Below, one piece after another: positions 40,663 through 49,910 of a stretch of 64,000 bases of DNA (the first letter of the stretch is position 1; the number at the start of each line of letters is the position of its first letter). Position numbers and translations under genes: made by a program. The DNA is from Actinomycetes bacterium (GTDB taxonomy: Bacteria; Actinomycetota; Acidimicrobiia; Acidimicrobiales; RAAP-2): assembly GCA_021777285.1 (NCBI GenBank), contig JAJYDR010000001.1, positions 1 to 64,000 on the forward strand. Direction: 5' to 3'. The notes under the pieces are model-generated. The model did no database searches, had not been told where the DNA came from, and saw only the letters and a program-made list of their open reading frames with translations.

Positions 40663-43336
40663 CGCGTCCACACCATGGTGGCGTCCATCGGGGCGCGCCG
40701 ATCGCTGGGCGCTGCTCATCCTGCTCGTCCTGCCCATCGTGATCTTCGGGCTCCCGGCCCTGTTCGGCCTCCCGGCGATCGCCCAGGACAACCTGATTCA
40801 GAACTTCCCCCTGCGCGTACTGACCGGTGAGCAGCTGCGCAGCGGCCACCTGCCACTGCTCAACACCCTCGCCAACTCGGGCACACCCCTGCTCGGCGGT
40901 ATGAACGCGGGCTCGTTCTTTCCGCTGACCCTGCTCTTCGTCATTCCCGCGCCCATCCTCGTGTGGGTGCTCAACCTCGTCGTCGTGTACGCCGGCGCGG
41001 GCGTCGGACTCTTCGCCCTGCTGCGGTGGTATCGGATCAGCACGTGGTCGGCCTTCGTGCCGGCTGCGCTGTACGCCTTCACCGGAGCCATGAACGGCCA
41101 GCTGGTGCACCTCGGTGTGGTCCAGGGATTCGCGCTCCTGCCGTGGTACGCGCTGGCCATCGTGGCCCTCGAACGCACGGTGAGCCGTTGGCCCCACGGC
41201 ATGGCGCTTCGTGCGCGGCTCGTCTCGAGCGCCCCGTCGGTCCTCGGCATCGCCGCGATCTGGGCCCTTACGACGCTCTCGGGCGAGCCGCGGGCGATCG
41301 GCGAGATGGAACTGCTCGGCGCGGTGCTGATCGCCATTGGCGTGCTCGCCCCGCGGGCGAATCCGGCGCCGTCGTGGCCGCGGCGGGCCGAGTTCGTGCT
41401 CGCCAACGCCGTGGGCATCGCGTGGGGGGCGCTCATCGGGCTCGCCCAGCTGTTGCCCGGCTGGTCGTTCATCAACATCTCCCAGCGCACGGGACTCGGC
41501 TACCAGTTCTTCGGTGCCGGCTCGCTGCCGGTGCGCTGGACGAGCCTGCTGCTAATACCCGACCTGCTCGGGGGCAACGGCGTCTTGCACCAGCCCGCTT
41601 ACTTCACGCACTACAACCTGCCCGAGGTCACGGGCTACGTCGGGGTCGCGGCCCTGGTCGCCACGGCGGCCTTCGTGCTGCGCGCGACGCGGCGCGGTTG
41701 GCAAGGTGCCGAGCGCAACTTCGTGCCCTTTCTCATCATCGGGGTCGTGGGCATCTTCGCCACGTGGGGCTACTACACGCCCGTCGGCCACCTCTTCTGG
41801 GCGATCCCCCTCTACGGCAGCACCCGGCTGCAGAGCCGCAACATCATTCTGGTGGACCTGGCGGTGCTCGTCCTGCTCGGGTGGTGGCTCGACGAGTTCC
41901 GCCGAGGCGCGAGTCACGCGCGCGATCGCGGCCAGGTCCGCACGTGGCTGGCCCTGACACCGGCGCTCGCGGTTGCCCTGCTGAGCGGCGCCCTGCTCGT
42001 CGACGGCCAACCCATCCTGCGATTTCTTGGCGTGTCGAGCTCCGCGTCGGGCCTCGTGCGCTACCAGCGCCCGACCCTGCTGGCCCACTTCGCGCTCGCC
42101 GTGGGCCTCGTGGTCGTGGTGCGCTGGTGGCGAACGCGCACAACACGCATGCACTGGCTCTACGCCATCGTCGCTGCGGACGCGCTGCTCTTCTTCACCT
42201 TCACCTCGACCGGACTGTTCGGAGGTCGCGCGTCGCCCATGCCCAGTCAGGTCGCGGCCGCGGCGCACCTGGGCACTGACGGGCGCTTCGCGCTGATCGA
42301 CCCCTCCGGCGCGCACCAGGGGCTCTACGAGACCCTCGGCGCGCCCAATGTCAACGTCTTCACGGGACTGGCGAGTGTGCAGGGGTACGGCTCACTCGTG
42401 AACGCGCTCTACGGCAACGTGACGGCGACCCACCCGCTGTTCTCGCTCGACCCGTGCCAGTTGGCCAACGGCACCTTCCGACAGTTGCGCCTCGAGACGG
42501 TGGTGGTCTCCTCGGACAAGCTCGCCACCCCGGTCACCGGACCGCTGCCCGCGCCCCAGTCGTGCCTGCCCCTGCGACCCGCGCTTCGCACGGCGCGCTT
42601 CTTCGGCCAGCTGCTGCCCGTTCATACCGTCGTGCTCGCCGCGGTGAACAATCGTCGGGTCTCGACGGGGACCGTTTCGGTGCAGTTGCTCAACTACGAC
42701 GGCCACCTCGTCGGCCCGGTCCTCAGCGCCACCGGTGCCGCGTCGCTCACCTTTGACTTCTCGTCCTACCACCACGAGAGCGCCGGGTTCGTCGTGACGG
42801 CCCCCGATCGGGCGATCTTCAACTCCGCCGAAGTGGCCACGCGCGGCGCGCACCCTCGCGAATACCGCCTCGCGACGCTGTTCCAACAGGCGCTCGCCAC
42901 CCCGGGCTGGCGGCTGCACCAGACCATCGGCACCGTCGCCTACTTCCGCGCGACGTCGCTGCGCCCGCCCGCGTGGCTCGGCTCGAAGGCTGGTCACTCG
43001 CGGGTCGTGTCGATCCGTGACACCGCCTACGGCGATACGTGGGTCACGGTTCACGACGTCGGCCCGACGATCCTCAAGCGGTCGATGGAGTGGATACCGG
43101 GCTGGCGCGCGTCGGCCGAGAACACCGCGACCCACCGAACGGTGTCGCTGCACGTGGTGCGCTCGGGACTCATCGAGCAGGTCGTCGTGCCCCGCGGCGA
43201 CTGGACGGTGCACTTCTACTACCACGCGCCACACATCGAGCTCGGTCTGCTCGGCACGGGCGGCGGGCTCGTCGCGTGGCTGGGGGCGGTCGAATACCTG
43301 AGGCGCGAACGTCGACGCGCTAGGGTACCGACGTGA
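40649..43336 (+). CDS. Large polytopic membrane protein, YfhO-like
   Basis: An 895-residue protein with about a dozen membrane segments in residues ~20-530, a large extracytoplasmic part (~530-870) and a final membrane segment near the C-terminus. The layout, and an early loop with QDNLIQNFPLRVLTGEQL, resemble YfhO/GT-C glycosyltransferase-like proteins, some of which glycosylate lipoteichoic acid. No catalytic residue can be assigned with certainty. It sits between pnp and dapB, where an M16 peptidase gene is common in other bacteria. Its stop overlaps the dapB start in a GTGA. Confidence 0.75.
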   Translation: MAGESASTPWWRPSGRADRWALLILLVLPIVIFGLPALFGLPAIAQDNLIQNFPLRVLTGEQLRSGHLPLLNTLANSGTPLLGGMNAGSFFPLTLLFVIPAPILVWVLNLVVVYAGAGVGLFALLRWYRISTWSAFVPAALYAFTGAMNGQLVHLGVVQGFALLPWYALAIVALERTVSRWPHGMALRARLVSSAPSVLGIAAIWALTTLSGEPRAIGEMELLGAVLIAIGVLAPRANPAPSWPRRAEFVLANAVGIAWGALIGLAQLLPGWSFINISQRTGLGYQFFGAGSLPVRWTSLLLIPDLLGGNGVLHQPAYFTHYNLPEVTGYVGVAALVATAAFVLRATRRGWQGAERNFVPFLIIGVVGIFATWGYYTPVGHLFWAIPLYGSTRLQSRNIILVDLAVLVLLGWWLDEFRRGASHARDRGQVRTWLALTPALAVALLSGALLVDGQPILRFLGVSSSASGLVRYQRPTLLAHFALAVGLVVVVRWWRTRTTRMHWLYAIVAADALLFFTFTSTGLFGGRASPMPSQVAAAAHLGTDGRFALIDPSGAHQGLYETLGAPNVNVFTGLASVQGYGSLVNALYGNVTATHPLFSLDPCQLANGTFRQLRLETVVVSSDKLATPVTGPLPAPQSCLPLRPALRTARFFGQLLPVHTVVLAAVNNRRVSTGTVSVQLLNYDGHLVGPVLSATGAASLTFDFSSYHHESAGFVVTAPDRAIFNSAEVATRGAHPREYRLATLFQQALATPGWRLHQTIGTVAYFRATSLRPPAWLGSKAGHSRVVSIRDTAYGDTWVTVHDVGPTILKRSMEWIPGWRASAENTATHRTVSLHVVRSGLIEQVVVPRGDWTVHFYYHAPHIELGLLGTGGGLVAWLGAVEYLRRERRRARVPT
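43321..43326 (+). promoter_or_regulatory. Leaderless -10 element for dapB
   Basis: TAGGGT, six bases, then GTG 43333. It lies inside the last codons of the YfhO-like gene, whose stop overlaps the dapB start, so dapB could be read both from its own leaderless mRNA and by coupling. Confidence 0.65.
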
Positions 43337-44106
43337 TCGGCATCGCTATCGTCGGTGGCGCCGGACGGATGGGTCAGGTGATGGCCCAGGGACTCGGGTC
43401 GTTCGCCGAGTTCAGCGTCATCGCACTCGTCGACCGGTCCCCGGGCCCCGCGCGCGAGGGCGCCGAGTGGTTCACGTCGCTCGAGCTCGTCGACGCCACC
43501 AGCATTGACGTGGTCGTGGACTTCTCGACACCCGAGGGTGTAGTGGCGTCGGCGCGCTGGTGCGCCAAGCACGCCACACCCCTCGTGGTCGGCGCGACGG
43601 GGCTCACCGCGGCGGACCGTGCGGAGATCGACGCCGCGGCCGAACGAACCGCCATCGTCGTGGCGAGCAACTTTTCGATCGGGGCCGTGCTGGCCGAACG
43701 CTTCGCGGCGATGGCGGCACCGTACTTCGAGCGCGTCGAGGTCATCGAACTGCACCACGACGCCAAAGTCGACGCGCCGTCGGGAACCTCGATCGCGACC
43801 GCCCGCGCGATCGCGCGTTCCCGGGAGCGGGCGGGCCGCGCTACCGCACCCGATCCGACCCATCGACTGACCGTCGAGGGGGCCCGCGGCGCCAGCGTCG
43901 ACGGGGTGCCGGTGCACGCGGTGCGCCTGCCCGGCCTCGTGGCGCACCAAGAGGTGCTCTTCGGCTCGCCGGGCGAGGGCTTGACCATCCGCCACGACTC
44001 CTACGACCGGACGAGCTTCGTGAGCGGGGTCGCCACAGTCCTTCGCCACGTGCCGACCACCCCGGGCCTGGTTGAGGGTCTCGACCGATTCATCGACGGC
44101 GTGTGA
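43333..44106 (+). CDS. dapB: 4-hydroxy-tetrahydrodipicolinate reductase
   Basis: NAD(P)H-dependent step of diaminopimelate/lysine synthesis. The 257-residue product has the nucleotide-binding IGIAIVGGAGRMGQVM, the GATGLT segment, and the substrate-binding signature ELHHDAKVDAPSGTS with catalytic His and Lys. dapA follows after 29 bases with its own -10 element. Confidence 0.97.
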   Translation: MIGIAIVGGAGRMGQVMAQGLGSFAEFSVIALVDRSPGPAREGAEWFTSLELVDATSIDVVVDFSTPEGVVASARWCAKHATPLVVGATGLTAADRAEIDAAAERTAIVVASNFSIGAVLAERFAAMAAPYFERVEVIELHHDAKVDAPSGTSIATARAIARSRERAGRATAPDPTHRLTVEGARGASVDGVPVHAVRLPGLVAHQEVLFGSPGEGLTIRHDSYDRTSFVSGVATVLRHVPTTPGLVEGLDRFIDGV

Positions 44107-44123
44107 GCCCATCGGGTCACTGG

Positions 44124-44129
44124 TAACTT
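44124..44129 (+). promoter_or_regulatory. Leaderless -10 element for dapA
   Basis: TAACTT, six bases, then ATG 44136 in the dapB-dapA gap; no Shine-Dalgarno. Confidence 0.65.
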
Positions 44130-44135
44130 CGAGGT

Positions 44136-45032
44136 ATGCCGCCAACCACCTTCGGAACGGTTCTGACCGCCATGGTCACGCCGTTCGATGCGAGCGGCGC
44201 CGTTGACTACGACGTGGCCGCGGCCGTTGCCCGGTTCCTGGTCGATAGCGGCAGCGACGGGATCGTCGTGGCCGGCTCGACGGGCGAGGGGACCGCGCTC
44301 AGCGACGACGAGAAGATGGACCTGTTCGCGTGCGTCGCCAGCTCGGTGACGGTGCCGGTGCTCGCGGGTTCCACGTCGGCCGACACCGCCCGATCGGTCG
44401 CCCTGACCAAGCGCGTCGCCGCCACCGGCGTCGCGGGCGTGCTCGCGACGACCCCCGCCTACGCCCGGCCGAGCCAGGCGGGCCTCGCCGGCCACCTCGG
44501 CGCCGTCGCCGACAGCACGCCGCTGCCGATCATGCTCTACGACATCCCCTCGCGCACCGGTCGCAAGATCGCCGCGACGACGACCATCGAACTGGCGCGC
44601 GCACACGCGAACGTGCGGGGGCTGAAGGATGCCTCGGGCGACCTGCCCGGCGCCGCGCACGTCAAGGCGGTGCTCGGCGACGCGCTCGACCTCTACAGCG
44701 GCGACGACTCGCTGCTGCTGGCGTTCCTCGCCGTCGGTGCGACGGGCATCGTGTCGGTCGCCGCGCACTGGGCGGGGCCGGAGTTCGCCGGGCTGGTGTC
44801 GAGCGCCGCTCGGGGGGACTGGGCCACGGCTCGAGTCTTCAATGAGCGTCTCGCTCGCAGCTGCGCCTTCGAATCGACCGAGTCGGCACCCAATCCGATC
44901 CCGGCCAAGGCGGCGATGCGCTCGCTCGGCTTCGCCGTCGGTCAGTGCCGCCTGCCGCTGGGCCCGGCCGCGAGCGAGGTTGACGCGACCGCCGCGTCGG
45001 TCATCGCCGAGCTTCGAGCCAGTCGTGGCTAG
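44136..45032 (+). CDS. dapA: 4-hydroxy-tetrahydrodipicolinate synthase
   Basis: Condenses pyruvate with aspartate semialdehyde, the committed step to diaminopimelate. The 298-residue TIM-barrel protein has AGSTGEGTALSDDEK, the YDIPSRTG tyrosine segment, and the Schiff-base Lys164 in GLKDASGDL. It overlaps the RNase J gene by eight bases. dapA followed by rnj is a common actinobacterial arrangement. Confidence 0.97.
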   Translation: MPPTTFGTVLTAMVTPFDASGAVDYDVAAAVARFLVDSGSDGIVVAGSTGEGTALSDDEKMDLFACVASSVTVPVLAGSTSADTARSVALTKRVAATGVAGVLATTPAYARPSQAGLAGHLGAVADSTPLPIMLYDIPSRTGRKIAATTTIELARAHANVRGLKDASGDLPGAAHVKAVLGDALDLYSGDDSLLLAFLAVGATGIVSVAAHWAGPEFAGLVSSAARGDWATARVFNERLARSCAFESTESAPNPIPAKAAMRSLGFAVGQCRLPLGPAASEVDATAASVIAELRASRG

Positions 45033-46686
45033 CAGCCGCGTTCGGGTCACCTTCCTCGGGGGCCTCGGCGAGATCGGTCGGAACTGCCTCGCGCTCGAAC
45101 AGGACGGCCGCATCGTGGTGATCGACGCCGGTCTCATGTTCCCCGAGCCCACGATGTACGGCGTCGACTTGATCCTGCCCGACTTCCGCTGGCTCATCGA
45201 GCGCCGCGACCGGGTCGACGGCATCGTGCTGACCCACGGCCACGAGGACCACACCGGGGCGCTGCGCTACCTCGTCAAGGACGTCAACGTGCCGATCTAC
45301 GGCTCAGCGCTGACCCTGGGCTTCGCACGTCACCGGCTCACCGAGGCCAAGGTGGCCGCCAAGTGCACCTTCATCGAGGTCGCCGACGGCGAACGCCGCC
45401 GGATCGGCCCCTTCGAGTTCGAGTTCATCCCCGTCACCCACTCAGTGCCGAGCGCCCACGCGCTCGCGGTGCGCACCTCGGTCGGGGTAGTGGTGCACTC
45501 GGGCGACTTCAAACTCGACCAGACCCCGATCGACAACCGGCGCACCGACCTGGCGCGACTCGGGGCGATCGGCGACGAGGGCGTGGCGTTGCTGTTGTGC
45601 GACTCCACCAACGCCGAGGAGCCGGGGTTCACGAACTCCGAGCGCAGCGTCGGCGGTGCGCTGCGCCGTCTCTTCCTCGAACGACCCGAGCGGCGGATGG
45701 TCGTGGCGTGCTTCGCGAGCCACATCCACCGCGTCCAGCAGATCATGGACGTCGCACGCGAACAGGGGCGCAAGGTCGCCCTGATGGGCCGGTCGATGGA
45801 GGCGAACGTCAAGCTGGCGCGCAAGCTGCACCTGCTGCACGCCGACGCGGCGGACTTCATCGACCTCGAGACCGTCGACCGTTACGAGCCGGGCGAGGTC
45901 TGCGTGATCTGCACCGGGAGTCAGGGCGAGCCGATGGCCGCGCTGACCAAGCTGTCGCGCGGGGACGCGCGGTTCCTGCGGGTGGGCGCCGACGACACCG
46001 TGATCCTCAGTTCGCACCCCATCCCCGGCAACGAGTGGTCGGTCGGGCGGGTCATCGACGACCTGCACCGGGCCGGTACCGAAGTGATCGACTCGAGCCA
46101 GGAGCCGGTGCACGCCTCGGGCCACGCGCGCCAGGGCGAGCTGCGCACCTTCCACCAACTGTTGCGTCCGCGCAACTTCGTGCCGGTGCACGGCGAGTAT
46201 CGACACCTCGTGCACCACGCCGAGCTCGCCCGGTCCATGGGGCTCTCGGCGAAGCACATCCTGCTCTGTGAGGACGGCGACCAGATCGAGGTGCGCACCG
46301 ACGGGATCCGTCGCGCCGGCCAGGTGCCCGCGGGCCTGCACTACATCGACGGCTCGGCGGGGGACCTCGACGAGCGGCCGCTCGAGGAGCGACGGATGCT
46401 CGCCGAGTTCGGCGTGCTGCTGCTGTCGGCGGGCGTGGACGCCGAGCTGGGCCGGATCGTCCAGCCGGTGCGCGTGGTCGCGCGCGGCTGGTTCGACGGC
46501 GAATCGGACCGCCAGCTCATCGCCACGGTCACCGACGCTGTGCGCAGCGCGATCGACGAGGCGCTCGCGGACGGCGAGCGCGACGAAACGGCGCTCAACA
46601 AGGCCGCCCAGCGTGCCGCGGGGCGCCTGCTCGGCCAGCGCTTCCGTCGTCAGCCCGTGCTGATGACGGCCGTGGTCGTCTACTGA
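45025..46686 (+). CDS. rnj: Ribonuclease J
   Basis: Metallo-beta-lactamase/beta-CASP ribonuclease with 5'-3' exonuclease and endonuclease activity. The 553-residue product has FLGGLGEIGRNC at the N-terminus, the zinc motif THGHEDHTG at about residues 71-77, the beta-CASP part (ACFASHIHRVQQIMD, CTGSQGEPMAAL) and HASGHARQGELR, with a C-terminal domain. GTG 45025 in the end of dapA is the first start that keeps the family N-terminus. RNase E/G is also encoded in the window, so this organism has both decay enzymes. Confidence 0.96.
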   Translation: MASSRVRVTFLGGLGEIGRNCLALEQDGRIVVIDAGLMFPEPTMYGVDLILPDFRWLIERRDRVDGIVLTHGHEDHTGALRYLVKDVNVPIYGSALTLGFARHRLTEAKVAAKCTFIEVADGERRRIGPFEFEFIPVTHSVPSAHALAVRTSVGVVVHSGDFKLDQTPIDNRRTDLARLGAIGDEGVALLLCDSTNAEEPGFTNSERSVGGALRRLFLERPERRMVVACFASHIHRVQQIMDVAREQGRKVALMGRSMEANVKLARKLHLLHADAADFIDLETVDRYEPGEVCVICTGSQGEPMAALTKLSRGDARFLRVGADDTVILSSHPIPGNEWSVGRVIDDLHRAGTEVIDSSQEPVHASGHARQGELRTFHQLLRPRNFVPVHGEYRHLVHHAELARSMGLSAKHILLCEDGDQIEVRTDGIRRAGQVPAGLHYIDGSAGDLDERPLEERRMLAEFGVLLLSAGVDAELGRIVQPVRVVARGWFDGESDRQLIATVTDAVRSAIDEALADGERDETALNKAAQRAAGRLLGQRFRRQPVLMTAVVVY

Positions 46687-46687
46687 C

Positions 46688-47452
46688 CTAGGCGTCGGCC
46701 TTGTCGGGCTCGCCGTGGTCGGCGTTGGGCCGGCCCAGGCGCCAATAGGCCTTGTGGCTGATGTCCTCGTCGCTCAGCCCCCGGTCGCGCAGGGCGTCGC
46801 GCACCGCGCGCACGACCCTGTACTCGCCGAGCACGTAGGCGTGGCCCCGGTCGGCGGGGAAGGCGAAGGCGCTGAGCCCGCTCAGTAGGCCCGCCGGATC
46901 GTTGCGAGCGCGCTCGCGCCGGTCCACGAAGATCCCGGTCACCCCGAGCCCCTCGTCAAAGTCGGCCGTGAGCGCGTCGTCGTCCTCGTCGATCTCGACG
47001 ATGAAGATGGCCCGTCCGGGGGTCTCGATGCTCTGGGCCAGGCGGTAGAAGGCGGCGAGGCCGCTGACGTCGCCGATGAACAGGTGCCAGTCAGCCGATT
47101 CGGCCAGGGTGATCTTGCCTCGCGGTCCGATGACGTCGACCGCGTCGCCGGTATTCACCGACTGGGCCCAGGCGCTTCCCGCGCCGTCGTGGTCGGTGCT
47201 CACCCAGATCGAGAAGCGGTGATTGTCGTAGTCGACCGAGCGCACCGTGTAGCGGCGCCGGACGTGGTGACCGTCGTGGCGCACCCGGATCATCACGTCG
47301 TTGCCGGGCTTGCCGGCGAGCTTCGGGTCGCCGTGCAGGACGACCTCGTGGAGCGACGCGCAGATGGGTCGGGCGAGCACGACGTCACAGGACGCGGCGC
47401 GAGCGCCGAGGCGCTCGGCGAGTTCGGTGGAGGAGCGATGGGCAGAGGGCAC
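46688..47452 (-). CDS. Siderophore-interacting flavoprotein (ferric reductase family)
   Basis: A 254-residue FAD-binding protein of the siderophore-interacting family. The flavin-binding motif is RRYTVRSVD, the N-terminal beta-barrel precedes it, and the C-terminal part (SHKAYWRLGRPNADHGE) is the typical SIP ending. Such enzymes reduce Fe(III)-siderophores in the cytoplasm with NAD(P)H. No siderophore genes are adjacent. The GTG 47452 start is set by a minus-strand leaderless -10. It converges with rnj one base apart. Confidence 0.88.
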   Translation of the reverse strand: MPSAHRSSTELAERLGARAASCDVVLARPICASLHEVVLHGDPKLAGKPGNDVMIRVRHDGHHVRRRYTVRSVDYDNHRFSIWVSTDHDGAGSAWAQSVNTGDAVDVIGPRGKITLAESADWHLFIGDVSGLAAFYRLAQSIETPGRAIFIVEIDEDDDALTADFDEGLGVTGIFVDRRERARNDPAGLLSGLSAFAFPADRGHAYVLGEYRVVRAVRDALRDRGLSDEDISHKAYWRLGRPNADHGEPDKADA

Positions 47453-47458
47453 GGCGCA

Positions 47459-47464
47459 AGCCTA
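47459..47464 (-). promoter_or_regulatory. Leaderless -10 element for the siderophore-interacting protein
   Basis: Minus-strand TAGGCT, six bases, then GTG 47452. It is divergent to the ftsK promoter about 40 bases away. No clear Fur/DtxR-type palindrome was seen. Confidence 0.65.
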
Positions 47465-47503
47465 ATGGGGCCCAATTGGCTCGGCGGGCGAACCGACCTT
47501 CAG

Positions 47504-47509
47504 TAAGTT
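47504..47509 (+). promoter_or_regulatory. Candidate -10 element for ftsK
   Basis: TAAGTT ends two bases before an ATG (47512) and eight bases before the in-frame GTG 47518. Predicted initiation near 47516 falls after the ATG, so GTG 47518 is the more likely, nearly leaderless, start. Confidence 0.5.
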
Positions 47510-47517
47510 GAATGGTT

Positions 47518-49860
47518 GTGGCGGCACCTCGACACGGCAAGAAGACTCCGGCACGGGCCGGTTCGGCGCGCACCGGTAGTGCGCCGTCCCTGTGGCAGCG
47601 CCACGGTCGCGACATCTGGGTGCTCGTGCTGGTGGTGCTCGGCATTTTCATCGGCCTCGCGGAGGTGCACACGCTCGGGCCCGTCGGCCGCGGGCTCGCG
47701 CGACTCGTCGGCGATCTGCTCGGCGTCGGGCGGGTGGTCCTGCCCGTCGTGCTCATCGGTCTCGGGGTGGCGATCCTGTGGGGCAAGGTTGAGGTCGACA
47801 ACGCACGCCTCGGCTGGGGGCTCGCCCTCGGCCTGATCAGCGCCACCGGGCTCGGCGACCTGATCGGGGGTCGGCCGTCGGTGCACGCGACGGCGGCCCA
47901 ACTCAGTCGAGCGGGCGGCTGGCTCGGCGTCGCCGTCGGGGGCAGTCTGGTTCGCGCCCTCGGCGAGGTCGGCGCCGTGGTGGTCCTGCTCGCGGTGCTG
48001 GTCGTCGCGGTGATCGTAACGACCGGCATTGGTCTGCGCACGCTCGCCGGCGCGAGCCTGCGCGCAGTCAGGGTGCTCGCGCGCGCCCTGGGTCGCTGGT
48101 GGTCGAGTCGGCCGCGCCAGCACGACAGCGAGCCCGCTGAGCCTGCCCCGGCCAAGCCTCGGCGCGCTCGCCGCGCACCATCGGACGACGCGGCGCCGAT
48201 CGACGACGAGCCAGGGTACGAGATGCCCGAAGAGCCCGTGGACGAGCCGATTGAGCACTACGACGACGAGCCCGACGTCCGGGGCAGCGACTGGAAGCCA
48301 GTCGAGGCACGGGTAACGCCGGTGCCGAGGGTCCCTGACGCGCACGAAACCGCGTGGACGCTGCCGCCGCTCACGCTGCTGACCCGCACGCGCGAGCAGC
48401 GTCAGGATCGCGCGAGCGTGGAGCGGGCCGGCGTCGAGCTGGTCGAGGCGCTCGCCGCCCACGGCGTGGAGACGGTGCTCGTGGGTTTCACCGTCGGCCC
48501 GACCGTGACCCGCTTCGAACTCGAGCTCGGCCCCGGCATCAAGGTCTCGCGGCTCACCGCACTGAGCCGCGATATCGCCTACGCGATGGCCACGCCCGAC
48601 GTGCGCATCCTCGCGCCCATCCCGGGGCGCTCGGCGATCGGCGTCGAGGTGCCGAACCGCAATCGCACCCTCGTCGCGCTCGGCGACCTGCTCACCACTG
48701 ACGAGGCCCGCGACGCCCATCACCCGCTCGACGTGCCGATCGGGCGCGACATCGCGGGCCAGACGGTCATCGTCAACCTGGGCGAGATGCCCCACGTGCT
48801 GATCTCGGGCGCGACCGGTGCCGGCAAGAGCTCGTGCATCAATTCGCTCGTGACCTCGCTCGTCATGCGCGCCAACCCCGATCAGGTCCGCCTGCTGCTC
48901 ATCGACCCCAAGCGCGTGGAGATGGGTCACTACCAGGACCTGCCGCACCTCATCGCACCGGTGGTGGTGGACCCCAAGAAGGCGGCGGGTGCCCTGGCCT
49001 GGGCCGTCAAAGAGATGGAGCGGCGCTACGACGTGCTCGCCGCCTGCGGCGCGCGCGACCTGACCGGCTACCAGCAGATGATCGATCGCGGCGAGCTCGA
49101 GCCGGGCCCCACGACCGCCGAGGAGGTCGCCGACGCGGTCGAGCGAGCGACGGGGCTGGCCTCAGACGCAACGCGGCCCGCGGGACCCGAGCGCATGCCC
49201 TACATCGTGATCGTCGTCGACGAGCTCAACGACTTGATGATGGTGGCGGCGCGCGACGTGGAGGACTCGGTCGTACGCATCGCCCAGATGGCCCGGGCCG
49301 TGGGGATCCACCTCGTGCTCGCGACCCAGCGCCCGAGCGTCGACGTGATCACGGGTGTCATCAAGGCGAACGTGCCGAGCCGCATGGCCTTTGCCGTGTC
49401 GTCACTCGCCGACAGCCGGGTCATCCTCGACCAGGCCGGGGCCGAGCGCCTGGTGGGCAAGGGCGACATGTTGCTCGTCACCGCGACGAGCAACATCGCG
49501 CGGCGGATCCAGTCGCCGTGGGTCTCCGAGCCCGAAGTCGTGCGCGTTGTCGAGTACTGGCGGGCCCAGGGCGGGCGCAGCGAGTCGGTTGTGGCCCTCG
49601 ACGTGCCCGTCGAGCGCGGGGGGCCGGGCGGCGGTGGTGGCGACGACGACGAGGTGCTACGCCAGGCCCGCGAACTCGTGATCCGCACGCAGTCGGGCTC
49701 GACGTCGATGCTGCAGCGAAAGCTGCGCGTCGGGTTCGCGCGCGCGGGCCGGCTCATGGACCAGCTCGAGCAAGAGGGCGTCGTCGCCGCGGGCGACGGG
49801 TCCAAGGCGCGCAAGGTGCTGATCACGCGCGAGGAGTACTTCCCCGACGAGGACCGTTGA
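47518..49860 (+). CDS. ftsK: DNA translocase FtsK/SpoIIIE
   Basis: Septal DNA pump that clears chromosomes and activates Xer recombination. The 780-residue product has about four membrane segments (roughly 25-190), an acidic/proline-rich linker, the motor with Walker A ISGATGAGKSSCINSL near residue 430 and Walker B VIVVDELNDLMM, and a C-terminal gamma winged-helix (TSMLQRKLRVGFARAGRLMD) that reads KOPS/SRS sites. The linker is short compared with E. coli. The start choice is explained at its promoter; ATG 47512 is the alternative. A Xer recombinase gene is in the same window. Confidence 0.96.
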   Translation: MAAPRHGKKTPARAGSARTGSAPSLWQRHGRDIWVLVLVVLGIFIGLAEVHTLGPVGRGLARLVGDLLGVGRVVLPVVLIGLGVAILWGKVEVDNARLGWGLALGLISATGLGDLIGGRPSVHATAAQLSRAGGWLGVAVGGSLVRALGEVGAVVVLLAVLVVAVIVTTGIGLRTLAGASLRAVRVLARALGRWWSSRPRQHDSEPAEPAPAKPRRARRAPSDDAAPIDDEPGYEMPEEPVDEPIEHYDDEPDVRGSDWKPVEARVTPVPRVPDAHETAWTLPPLTLLTRTREQRQDRASVERAGVELVEALAAHGVETVLVGFTVGPTVTRFELELGPGIKVSRLTALSRDIAYAMATPDVRILAPIPGRSAIGVEVPNRNRTLVALGDLLTTDEARDAHHPLDVPIGRDIAGQTVIVNLGEMPHVLISGATGAGKSSCINSLVTSLVMRANPDQVRLLLIDPKRVEMGHYQDLPHLIAPVVVDPKKAAGALAWAVKEMERRYDVLAACGARDLTGYQQMIDRGELEPGPTTAEEVADAVERATGLASDATRPAGPERMPYIVIVVDELNDLMMVAARDVEDSVVRIAQMARAVGIHLVLATQRPSVDVITGVIKANVPSRMAFAVSSLADSRVILDQAGAERLVGKGDMLLVTATSNIARRIQSPWVSEPEVVRVVEYWRAQGGRSESVVALDVPVERGGPGGGGGDDDEVLRQARELVIRTQSGSTSMLQRKLRVGFARAGRLMDQLEQEGVVAAGDGSKARKVLITREEYFPDEDR

Positions 49861-49898
49861 CCGGGCCGTCGGTTCGCGGCCGGTCGCCACGCAACGCC

Positions 49899-49904
49899 TA
49901 CGCT
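49899..49904 (+). promoter_or_regulatory. Leaderless -10 element for thrB
   Basis: TACGCT, six bases, then ATG 49911; no Shine-Dalgarno. It probably serves thrB and the overlapping exporter gene. Confidence 0.7.
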
Positions 49905-49910
49905 TAATCC

